This document shows, piece after piece, positions 1 through 4,603 of a DNA stretch of 5,823 nucleotides. The stretch spans positions 1 through 5,823 of the forward strand of contig DANA01000126.1 in NCBI GenBank assembly GCA_002508495.1, written 5' to 3'. Every line of letters starts with the position of its first letter. The first letter of the stretch is position 1. The DNA is from Methanoregula sp. UBA276. GTDB lineage: Archaea > Halobacteriota > Methanomicrobia > Methanomicrobiales > Methanospirillaceae. A model generated the notes under the pieces. That model was not told the DNA's origin. It saw only the letters and a list, made by a program, of their open reading frames with translations, and ran no database searches. A program made the position numbers and the translations under genes.

Positions 1-326
1 AACTTGATGATCGAGGCAGTTACCGATGGATGGAACCGGAGTCCCCCCTTGTAGGGGCCGATTGCCGAGTTGAACTGGAAGCGGTACCCCCGGTTCACCT
101 GCGTCTTTCCTTTGTCATCAACCCAGGCAACGCGGAACTGGATGCCGCGCTCGGGCTCAACGAGCCGCTCGAGGAGGCCGTTCTCGAAAAGTTCCGGGGT
201 TTTTGCGATGACCGGTTCGAAAGACTGGAGCACCTCATAAACCGCTTGGTGGAATTCCTTCTGGTCCGGGTCTCTCTTGCAGACCTGATCGTACACCTGC
301 TGCAGATACTTGCTATTTAATGACAT
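1..326 (-). CDS. gdhA: NADP-type glutamate dehydrogenase, N-terminal part (cut by left edge)
   Basis: Glutamate dehydrogenase reversibly aminates 2-oxoglutarate with ammonium and NAD(P)H to give glutamate; it is a cytoplasmic hexamer. The reverse strand from the ATG at 326 gives 108 residues before the window ends. Residues 53-60 (ERLVEPER), 62-70 (IQFRVAWVD), 77-79 (VNR) and 85-103 (containing SAIGPYKGG and RFHPSV) match the N-terminal domain of hexameric GdhA as I know it from Escherichia coli. The lysine of GPYKGG belongs to the substrate-binding region. The catalytic lysine and the Rossmann domain lie beyond the edge. The start is chosen because the protein then begins at the same point as E. 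coli GdhA (both reach KRDP at about residue 17). The frame stays open upstream to an ATG at 596, but those 90 residues do not look like GdhA. No Shine-Dalgarno precedes 326, so the mRNA may be leaderless. Family assignment is very secure; cofactor preference is inferred. Confidence 0.96.
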   Translation of the reverse strand, partial: MSLNSKYLQQVYDQVCKRDPDQKEFHQAVYEVLQSFEPVIAKTPELFENGLLERLVEPERGIQFRVAWVDDKGKTQVNRGYRFQFNSAIGPYKGGLRFHPSVTASIIK

Positions 327-340
327 GGCTGTTGCACACT

Positions 341-362
341 CGCTGGTATATGGTTTTATTTG
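341..362 (-). promoter_or_regulatory. Possible archaeal promoter (TATA-like) of gdhA
   Basis: On the minus strand the sequence CCAAATAAAACCATATACC lies here. CATATA is centred about 23 bases before the gdhA ATG, with the A-rich AAATAAAA just upstream where a BRE/TATA region could sit. Archaeal transcription normally begins about 25 bases after the TATA centre, so the transcript would start at or very near the ATG. That fits the absence of a Shine-Dalgarno. The match is imperfect and this is only a candidate. Confidence 0.3.
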
Positions 363-748
363 GTAGATCGATTGGACTAGCCTAAATGGGTTTGGATTTT
401 GTTTCCGGCCTTCACCTTTCCGGTATCGTGGGGACAGAACGTTTTCGTCTGGCAGATGCGTCATGTTCGGGAGTTCGGTTTGCTGAACGGATCCACAACG
501 GCGAATGGTGACTATTCCGGAATGATACCTCACAAACCTAGAATAGTTAAACAGTGTAGGGTAATAAGCCATTGCCATCCATCCCTTTTTAAACATTTTG
601 ATTTTGACTCATGGTAAGAGCAGATTTCTCCCGCGTTTTCCGGAAAAATTCCAGTTAAAAATAGCAAAAACGATCAAAAATGTGATCTGGAGAAAACCTT
701 TGATGTGATAATAGGGGCTGATGTCTCCATACCCCCTTTATGATGTTT

Positions 749-782
749 GCCGCCAACCAAAAAGGGCGCTTTTTCCGGCGGC
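749..782. repeat. Two-part hairpin (inverted repeat)
   Basis: GCCGCC (749-754) pairs with GGCGGC (777-782). Inside, after a small asymmetric internal loop, AAAAAG (759-764 region) pairs with CTTTTT around a four-base GGCG loop. This gives 12 base pairs in 34 bases and would fold on either strand. On the minus strand it lies about 170 bases past the DUF362 stop. Confidence 0.5.
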
Positions 783-791
783 CTTGATTTC

Positions 792-814
792 TGTTTTGTG
801 AAAACATTTTTTTT
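792..814 (+). terminator. Hairpin followed by T8, plus strand
   Basis: TGTTTT and AAAACA flank a GTG loop (792-806) and are followed at once by eight T (807-814). On the plus strand this looks like an intrinsic terminator, though the stem is AT-only and weak. Archaeal termination depends mainly on the T-tract. No annotated plus-strand gene ends here, so it either serves an unannotated RNA or is fortuitous. Confidence 0.35.
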
Positions 815-930
815 GTCAGAGTGTCCCGTAGAGGAAATACAGATGCATCGCATGCGCCATGAGCCCCTTTGGAGACCGGGTTGGCGACACGGCGGTAACA
901 ATTATCCAAAAGGGAGTTTTCTCCAGAGCG

Positions 931-944
931 AAAAAATGCAAAAA
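931..944 (-). terminator. T-tract terminator behind the DUF362 gene
   Basis: Ten bases after the DUF362 stop the minus strand reads TTTTTGCATTTTTT, two T-tracts close together. Archaeal RNA polymerase terminates at such tracts without needing a strong hairpin. A small stem GGAG-AAAA-CTCC followed by TTTT lies just beyond (about 907-924). Confidence 0.5.
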
Positions 945-953
945 GGGACCGGA

Positions 954-2060
954 TCAAATCCTGATGAGCTCGTAGTTGCTGCATCCCAGCCCGATCTCCT
1001 CGCCGTACCGCACTTGGCGGTACCCGTCCGTCTGCTCATGAACTCCTTTGAACTTGTCCCCGCCGGCATGGTGGTGGGCACGCAGGAGCGAGTCACTATA
1101 CCCCTGCTGCTGGTTCACGAGATCGAAACTCGCTGCGTCAATAGCCACCGGGTCCTTTGAGGCAAGGATCCCGATATCCGGCACAATCGGCGCATCGGAG
1201 AAAGCAAAGCAGTCGCAGTCCGGGGTAATCCGGATCAGGAAGTTCATGTACCCGACCTTTCCCGGTTTCTCTTTTACCGCCCCGTACGCGTACTCGGTCA
1301 TCCGTTCCATGAAATCCGGGATCTCGGTCTCCCAGTCAATGTCAATGGCATGTTCGGGGCAGGCGTGCATGCACTCGAAGCAGCCGATACAGAGATCGTG
1401 ATCGATCACTGATTTCTTTTTCCTGATGGTAATTGCATCTTTTGGGCAGACCTTCATGCAGGAAGCACAGCCGGTACAGTTCTCCGGAATGGTGAAGGGC
1501 CGGGCATTGTGCTGGGCCCGTTTCCCCTCAGGCGGCGCGCAGCCCATCGCGAGGTTCTTGATGGCCCCGCCAAACCCCGAGACGATATGACCCTTGAAAT
1601 GGCTGAGCACGATCAGGCTGTCAGCAGCAGCGATGTCACCGGCAATCGATACTTGGGAAAAATGCTTCCGGTCGATGGTCACCTTCCGGACATTCCCGCC
1701 TTTTAAGCCGTCAGCGATGATGACCGGTGCTCCTGCCACTGCAACGTCAAACCCGTGCAGGACCGCGGTCCCGATATGCTCCACCGCATTTGACCGGCTG
1801 CCCAGGTACAGGGTGTTCGTATCGGTCAGGAAGGGCAGGGCGCCGCATGCACGGACCTTCTCCACCACCTGACGGACATAGACCGGGCTGATGAACCCGT
1901 CGTTTCCCGTCTCACCAAAATGGAGCTTGATTGCTGTCTTGTCCTGCGGCGCGACAAGGTCGGAAAAACCCGCAGCATCAAAGAGCCGCTGCACCTTGGC
2001 GATGGTAGATTCATTTTCGGCAAACGCCCGCAGCGATGCAAAATATACCGGACTTTTCAT
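954..2060 (-). CDS. DUF362 protein with inserted 2x[4Fe-4S] ferredoxin domain
   Basis: An iron-sulfur protein of the DUF362 family, 368 residues; the reaction is unknown. DUF362-type sequence runs from residue 1 to about 185 (LHFGE near 46-50; SGFGGAIKNLAMGC at 161-174) and resumes at about 265-330 (TPDCDC at 279-284; PDIGILASKDPVAIDAA at 294-310). Between them sits a bacterial-type ferredoxin module with two CxxCxxCxxxCP motifs, C195-C198-C201-C205 and C224-C227-C230-C234, each expected to bind a [4Fe-4S] cluster. C282 and C284 lie outside the ferredoxin part and could bind a further metal (inference). There are no signal peptide or membrane segments, so it is presumably cytoplasmic and handles electrons. 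An in-frame stop nine bases upstream fixes the start at 2060. The Shine-Dalgarno is poor: GGGAG lies 12 bases away. The 153-base gap behind ferritin, with its repeated CAGGT, suggests a separate promoter. Confidence 0.9.
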   Translation of the reverse strand: MKSPVYFASLRAFAENESTIAKVQRLFDAAGFSDLVAPQDKTAIKLHFGETGNDGFISPVYVRQVVEKVRACGALPFLTDTNTLYLGSRSNAVEHIGTAVLHGFDVAVAGAPVIIADGLKGGNVRKVTIDRKHFSQVSIAGDIAAADSLIVLSHFKGHIVSGFGGAIKNLAMGCAPPEGKRAQHNARPFTIPENCTGCASCMKVCPKDAITIRKKKSVIDHDLCIGCFECMHACPEHAIDIDWETEIPDFMERMTEYAYGAVKEKPGKVGYMNFLIRITPDCDCFAFSDAPIVPDIGILASKDPVAIDAASFDLVNQQQGYSDSLLRAHHHAGGDKFKGVHEQTDGYRQVRYGEEIGLGCSNYELIRI

Positions 2061-2085
2061 AGCGTCTCATCTCTCCCGTAATAGT

Positions 2086-2203
2086 ACCTGGTCGTCAGGG
2101 CAGCAAAACGTTTCGTCCAACCGTTGCGTGACGGTCATTACAGACACCTGCTAAAAGAACCTGTACCATGTCACCCGTTCGAGTAACCTGATGTCGATAC
2201 CTG
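2086..2203 (-). promoter_or_regulatory. Five CAGGT repeats upstream of the DUF362 gene (possible operator array)
   Basis: CAGGT occurs on the minus strand at 2199-2203, 2186-2190, 2159-2163, 2146-2150 and 2086-2090. The first four form two pairs, each CAGGT-N8-CAGGT (13 bases from start to start), and the pairs are exactly 40 bases apart. Direct repeats with near helical-turn spacing are typical of binding sites for regulators that contact DNA as tandem or direct-repeat dimers. The 2086 copy lies about 26 bases before the DUF362 start codon, where a promoter element would be. No protein is identified for these sites. Confidence 0.4.
2120..2135. repeat. Small hairpin between ferritin and DUF362
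   Basis: ACCGT (2120-2124) and ACGGT (2131-2135) form a 5-bp stem with a six-base loop. It lies between the proximal CAGGT copy and the two CAGGT pairs. It may be an operator half-site pair or chance. Confidence 0.25.
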
Positions 2204-2213
2204 TGGTGCAGGG

Positions 2214-2702
2214 TTATTCCCGCCTGCCCATCTCGTGGTCAAGACCAATGAGATGATCGGGACTCTTGCCCGTACCTTTTATTCGCGCAAGAACCTCGCT
2301 GGCACTCGCCTCTTCCTCGACCTGTTCTTTCACAAACCACTGGAGCATATCAAGCGTGGCAGGGTCTTTCTCCTTTGTCGCGAGCTTCACCAGCCCGTGA
2401 ATCATTTTTGTCACCTTCTGCTCGTGGAAATACACGTCCTCAAAGACGTTTCCTGCCGAACTCCATTCATCCTTTGGCGCCTCGATTATGCCAAGGGTGA
2501 CACTTCCCCCGCGGGAAAGCACGTAATCGTAGATCTTCATGCCATGTGCCCGTTCTTCCCGGGACTGGACCCGCATCCACCGGGCAAATCCTTTGAGATT
2601 TTGGGATTCGAACCAGGCTGACATGGCAAGATACAGGTATGCCGAGTAAAACTCGCGGTTGACCTGCCGGTTGAGTGCTTCTTCCATGGTTTTTGCAAGC
2701 AT
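2214..2702 (-). CDS. ftnA: Non-haem ferritin (FtnA type)
   Basis: Ferritin oxidises Fe2+ with O2 or peroxide and stores it as a ferric mineral inside a 24-subunit cytoplasmic cage. The 162 residues match FtnA in length and almost position for position: ferroxidase ligands E17, E50, H53, E94 and Q127, the third-site glutamates E49, E126, E129 and E130, and Y24 are all present, in the contexts NREFYSAYLY, REERAH, FHEQ and WFVKEQVEEE. The haem-ligand methionine of bacterioferritin is not expected here, and the sequence aligns with FtnA instead. The start at 2702 is preferred over the in-frame ATG at 2744 because GGAGGT (2709-2714) lies six bases before it and FtnA begins at that residue. The gap from the TPR gene contains a T-tract and a weak TATA-like ATTATGAA near 2740-2747, suggesting its own promoter. 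In an anaerobe its role is probably iron storage plus oxygen or peroxide protection. Confidence 0.95.
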   Translation of the reverse strand: MLAKTMEEALNRQVNREFYSAYLYLAMSAWFESQNLKGFARWMRVQSREERAHGMKIYDYVLSRGGSVTLGIIEAPKDEWSSAGNVFEDVYFHEQKVTKMIHGLVKLATKEKDPATLDMLQWFVKEQVEEEASASEVLARIKGTGKSPDHLIGLDHEMGRRE

Positions 2703-2708
2703 CGGGGT

Positions 2709-2714
2709 ACCTCC
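2709..2714 (-). promoter_or_regulatory. Shine-Dalgarno that fixes the ferritin start
   Basis: GGAGGT on the minus strand lies six bases before the ATG at 2702. It falls inside the longer open frame that begins at 2744, so that upstream ATG is unlikely to be used. Confidence 0.85.
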
Positions 2715-2789
2715 CGTGATCCGTTCATTGGTGTTGCTGTTCATAATCCTTTTGGAACGCGATACCGGGAAGGGACCGGCCCAATCAAC

Positions 2790-2795
2790 AAAAAA
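2790..2795 (-). terminator. T6 tract behind the TPR gene
   Basis: The minus strand carries six T about 21 bases after the TPR stop codon, before the ferritin leader. A tract of this length is a plausible archaeal termination site; no clear stem precedes it. Confidence 0.4.
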
Positions 2796-2816
2796 GGTGA
2801 ACCGGAACCGAAAGGA

Positions 2817-3278
2817 CTAGCGCTTCCGTGCCCGGTCCTGCTCGGCTTTCATATCGAGGATAATCTCAAGTTCCAGCGACTTACCGTACGCAACCTGCGC
2901 CTCGTCGCTCTTCCCCATCTCATCAAGGCAGACCCCTTTCATGTACCATGCAGTTGCGTCGTTGCCGTTGAGCGAAGACGCCCGGGTGCTTGCAAGCAAC
3001 CCCTCCTCATACCGTTCAAGGTTGTAGAACATCACGCTCTTCTTTGTCCAGGCATCGGCATAATTCGGGTCGATAGAGATGGCCCTGTCACAGTCTGCCA
3101 GCGATTCTTTATACCGGCTGGTTTCGGCAAAGACCGATGCCCGGACAAACCACCCTTCTGCAAACCGCGGGTCGAGCGCAAGGGCTCGTTCAACATGAGC
3201 CATTGCCTCCTTGAACTTTGTCCGTTTCAAAAATGCCTTTGCCTTCCGTACCAGTTCAACTGCTTCCTTCACCGGCAT
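2817..3278 (-). CDS. Four-repeat TPR protein
   Basis: A small tetratricopeptide-repeat scaffold of 153 residues, expected to mediate protein-protein contacts in the cytoplasm; the partner is unknown. Four helical-pair repeats of 34 residues can be read at about 5-38, 39-72, 73-106 and 107-140. They show the usual pattern: a W or G/A/Y position in helix A (GWFVRASVF, AWTKKSVMF, AWYMKGVCL), then F/Y-E/D-E-A in helix B, and a closing LDP or IDP in the first two. A short basic, charged helix (141-153, ending RKR) caps it. The start at 3278 is chosen because a perfect GGAGGTGA lies four bases before it; the in-frame ATG at 3293 would place that site inside the gene. It follows the 338-residue gene by 31 bases with no terminator, so the two are probably co-transcribed, and that neighbour is the natural candidate partner. 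Confidence 0.9.
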   Translation of the reverse strand: MPVKEAVELVRKAKAFLKRTKFKEAMAHVERALALDPRFAEGWFVRASVFAETSRYKESLADCDRAISIDPNYADAWTKKSVMFYNLERYEEGLLASTRASSLNGNDATAWYMKGVCLDEMGKSDEAQVAYGKSLELEIILDMKAEQDRARKR

Positions 3279-3282
3279 GCCG

Positions 3283-3290
3283 TCACCTCC
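3283..3290 (-). promoter_or_regulatory. Perfect Shine-Dalgarno of the TPR gene
   Basis: GGAGGTGA on the minus strand is fully complementary to the 16S rRNA tail common to archaea and bacteria (UCACCUCC). It lies four bases before the ATG at 3278. It is the strongest ribosome binding site in the window and decides between the ATGs at 3293 and 3278. Confidence 0.9.
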
Positions 3291-3309
3291 CATCTCTTCT
3301 CATCGCGGC

Positions 3310-4326
3310 TCATAGCTTCTCCTCCCATGCATCCGCAATCAGGTCGCCAAAGATCTTTTTCAGTGCGTCCTTCTCGTACATCTCCTTATTCTCGTGGGCT
3401 TTCAGGAGATGCTTTGGCTCCTCCCAGACAAACCAGTCCCGCATGGTCATGTACGAGAGGAGGTTGTCGGTTACGAGGCACCCGACCTTGTACAGATCAT
3501 AGTAATAGTCAATGGTCGGCGGATCGTTCCACCGGACCAGCCCGAGCGGTTTATCGATGATGGCAAGCATGTTGTCCCCAAAGACCTTGGACTGGTACCA
3601 TGCCGTGTTGGTCCAGCGGGTGGTGAGCATCTCCTTTACTTCGAGATGGTTGAACTTCTTCATCTGGGGGATGTTGATGACCGGTATCAGTTCGTCTGCT
3701 GGAAGGGTTTTTGCCAGAAACATGTCCCGGGCATAGAACATCGCCTTGTTCAGGACAAAATACCGGCGCGGGACGATCGATTCCTGCTCCATCATCTCGT
3801 CCATATCGTTCTTGCTCTCCTTCATCACGTGGTAGAGCTGGGTCTTTCGAATCTTGGGCATCCGGTGGTACACGCTTGCATTCACTATCGCGTTCCAGGG
3901 AAGCTCGTTTAAGTCGTCATTGAAATGCTGGAAGAGGATGAAGAGCATCTGGATGAGTTTCTGGACCGGGAGTTTCTTTTCCTTCTTGGCCTCGTCCTTC
4001 AAGGCATCGATGTAGACCTGCCGCATGCCATGGTACACGGAGTCTTCGGTGTACGAACAGACCTTATACGTTGCTTTCTTTGCCGCCGCTCCTTTCAGCA
4101 TCAGGTTCGTGCAGTGCTTTGCAATGACGAAGTCTTTTAGGAGCCCGACATACTGGGCCGGAAAGATGATGACGTTCCGGTCGATGTCATACGTATACAC
4201 ATCAACCAGCGTCCCGCCCGGGTCCGCTTCCGGCTGGCGGAGGAGCGAGATTTCCGTGTCAAGCGTCTCCTCGGTATGGCTGAGAAAACGGCGGATGGGT
4301 TTTGAGAGGGGCATGTCGGTCTTCAT
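3310..4326 (-). CDS. Uncharacterised 338-residue protein
   Basis: I do not recognise this protein. It has no signal peptide, no membrane segment, no CxxC pairs, no Walker motif and no HExxH, so it is probably soluble and cytoplasmic. An N-terminal part (about 1-60, with VDVYTYDIDRNVIIFP at 41-56) is followed by a helical, lysine-rich middle (60-185), including KDEAKKEKKLP (110-120) and the Met/acid-rich stretch MKESKNDMDEMMEQE (168-182). The C-terminal half (185-338) is rich in W and Y, with DYYYDLYK at 273-280 and DWFVWEEPKH at 297-306. A spaced Shine-Dalgarno GGTGA (4333-4337, six bases) supports the ATG at 4326 over M5. Base composition resembles the neighbouring genes and the frame is long and clean, so it is a real gene. 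It appears to head an operon with the TPR gene. A degenerate metallopeptidase or a regulatory scaffold is conceivable, but nothing in the sequence shows either. Confidence 0.85.
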   Translation of the reverse strand: MKTDMPLSKPIRRFLSHTEETLDTEISLLRQPEADPGGTLVDVYTYDIDRNVIIFPAQYVGLLKDFVIAKHCTNLMLKGAAAKKATYKVCSYTEDSVYHGMRQVYIDALKDEAKKEKKLPVQKLIQMLFILFQHFNDDLNELPWNAIVNASVYHRMPKIRKTQLYHVMKESKNDMDEMMEQESIVPRRYFVLNKAMFYARDMFLAKTLPADELIPVINIPQMKKFNHLEVKEMLTTRWTNTAWYQSKVFGDNMLAIIDKPLGLVRWNDPPTIDYYYDLYKVGCLVTDNLLSYMTMRDWFVWEEPKHLLKAHENKEMYEKDALKKIFGDLIADAWEEKL

Positions 4327-4393
4327 GAGCGGTCACCGGAACGTGCGCGGCGGAATTGAGCAGTGCAGGTTAAGAGAAATTCGCATCCCTCTC

Positions 4394-4403
4394 ACTTAAA
4401 GTA
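4394..4403 (-). promoter_or_regulatory. TATA-like element before the 338-residue gene
   Basis: TACTTTAAGT on the minus strand lies about 70 bases before the start codon at 4326. A start about 25 bases downstream would give a leader of roughly 45 bases containing the GGTGA ribosome binding site. The match to the archaeal TATA consensus is moderate. Its position just after the T-tract of the preceding operon makes sense. Confidence 0.35.
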
Positions 4404-4416
4404 TCGCAGGCATGGA

Positions 4417-4456
4417 CGAAGAAAAAGAACGCGTGGGGGGTAGCCGGCCCAACCGG
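4417..4456 (-). terminator. Likely terminator of the copper ATPase/YHS operon
   Basis: Right after the YHS stop codon the minus strand has a short CCGG-TTGGG-CCGG stem-loop (4444-4456). The T-rich TTCTTTTTCTTCG follows 14 bases later (4417-4429). The stem is short, but the T-rich run fits archaeal termination. The next gene has its own TATA-like element beyond it. Confidence 0.4.
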
Positions 4457-4457
4457 A

Positions 4458-4598
4458 TCACGCGTATTTTTTGGGATCGGCATCGAATTTCTTCTTGCAG
4501 CCGGGGGCACAGAAATAATATTTCTTGCCCTGGTATTCGCTGGTCCATTGTGCGGTCTTCTCATCAACGGTCATTTTACAGATGGGGTCGATTGCCAT
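4458..4598 (-). CDS. Stand-alone YHS-domain protein, partner of the Cu+ ATPase
   Basis: This complete 46-residue protein is one YHS domain and nothing else. YHS (TRASH-like) domains are small cysteine modules found in, or beside, heavy-metal ATPases and are thought to bind metal. Diagnostic features are visible: DPICKM at 4-9 (usual form DPVCGM), YYFCAPGCKKKF at 27-38, and DPKKY at 41-45. C7, C30 and C34 are the likely metal-binding cysteines. The usual glycine after the first cysteine is lysine here. The ATG lies 5 bases after the stop of the ATPase gene, and AGGTAAGGT across that stop serves as its ribosome binding site, so translation is probably coupled. It may hand copper to, or sense it for, the ATPase; this is inference. 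The gene is easily missed because of its size. Confidence 0.93.
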   Translation of the reverse strand: MAIDPICKMTVDEKTAQWTSEYQGKKYYFCAPGCKKKFDADPKKYA

Positions 4599-4603
4599 AT
4601 ACC

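Larger units (their letters stand above)
655..814 (+). ncRNA. Candidate small RNA: TATA-like box, folded body, hairpin plus T8 end
   Basis: This is a hypothesis. TTAAAAATA (655-663, plus strand) resembles an archaeal TATA box and would place a start near 685-690. Downstream, TGGAGA (688-693) can pair with TCTCCA (724-729). A two-part hairpin follows at 749-782, and the region ends in a 6-bp hairpin directly followed by eight T (792-814). A transcript of about 130 bases would result. No plus-strand protein gene needs this terminator. The sequence matches no RNA family that I recognise, and AT-rich spacers can produce such elements by chance. Confidence 0.22.
686..927. repeat. Perfect 12-bp inverted repeat bounding a 242-base segment
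   Basis: TCTGGAGAAAAC at 686-697 recurs exactly in reverse complement at 916-927. Similarity continues loosely inwards: both arms carry a CTTT run within the next few bases. A second weaker pair, GGGGCTGATG (714-723) against the complement of 858-867, differs at one base. Terminal inverted repeats around a short non-coding segment recall a MITE. However, I see no target-site duplication directly outside the arms, and no second copy in the window. Alternatively, the arms form a long-range RNA stem. Confidence 0.4.
327..953. other. Long AT-rich intergenic region without a convincing gene
   Basis: This is the only stretch over 300 bases without a supported gene. Open frames inside it (minus 655-984, plus 399-617, plus from 747) give low-complexity translations with no recognisable motif. 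It contains, from left to right: the gdhA promoter candidate; a hairpin with a 6-bp stem including one G-T pair (473-488); a perfect 10-bp palindrome ATTCCGGAAT (514-523); AT-rich TATA-like sequence (586-592 and 655-663); a 12-bp inverted repeat (686-697 and 916-927); a two-part hairpin (749-782); a plus-strand hairpin followed by T8 (792-814); the 8-bp palindrome GATGCATC (842-849); and the T-tracts behind the DUF362 gene. I see no tRNA or rRNA. It is probably regulatory sequence and 3' ends, possibly with a small RNA or an old mobile-element remnant. Confidence 0.6.

Noticed and set aside
327..596. In-frame N-terminal extension of glutamate dehydrogenase (open frame from the ATG at 596, 90 extra residues)
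   Set aside because: The frame is open by direct reading, but the translation has no resemblance to GdhA and includes codons such as AGG and TCT that are unlike its neighbours. The known protein family starts at the ATG at 326.
399..617. 72-residue plus-strand open frame
   Set aside because: It has an AT-rich spacer composition, no ribosome binding site and no recognisable motif.
696..750. C/D-box guide RNA (TGATG-like and CTGA-like boxes near 700-745)
   Set aside because: Boxes resembling C and D' occur, but the order and spacing for a complete C-D'-C'-D set cannot be met.
751..886. Further long-range pairing CGCCAACC (751-758) with GGTTGGCG (879-886)
   Set aside because: It is only 8 bp and cannot coexist with the 714-723/858-867 pairing without a pseudoknot; it is likely chance.
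327..953. tRNA, CRISPR array or known riboswitch in the long gap
   Set aside because: There is no T-loop/acceptor pairing, no regularly spaced direct repeats, and no riboswitch core that I recognise.
655..984. 109-residue minus-strand open frame in the gap, overlapping the end of the DUF362 gene
   Set aside because: The start lies inside a secure gene in another frame. The translation has no motif and passes through hairpins and T/A-tracts, and there is no ribosome binding site.
3394..3912. 172-residue plus-strand open frame opposite the 338-residue gene
   Set aside because: It is an antisense shadow of a gene with a good ribosome binding site and consistent codon use; the translation lacks motifs.
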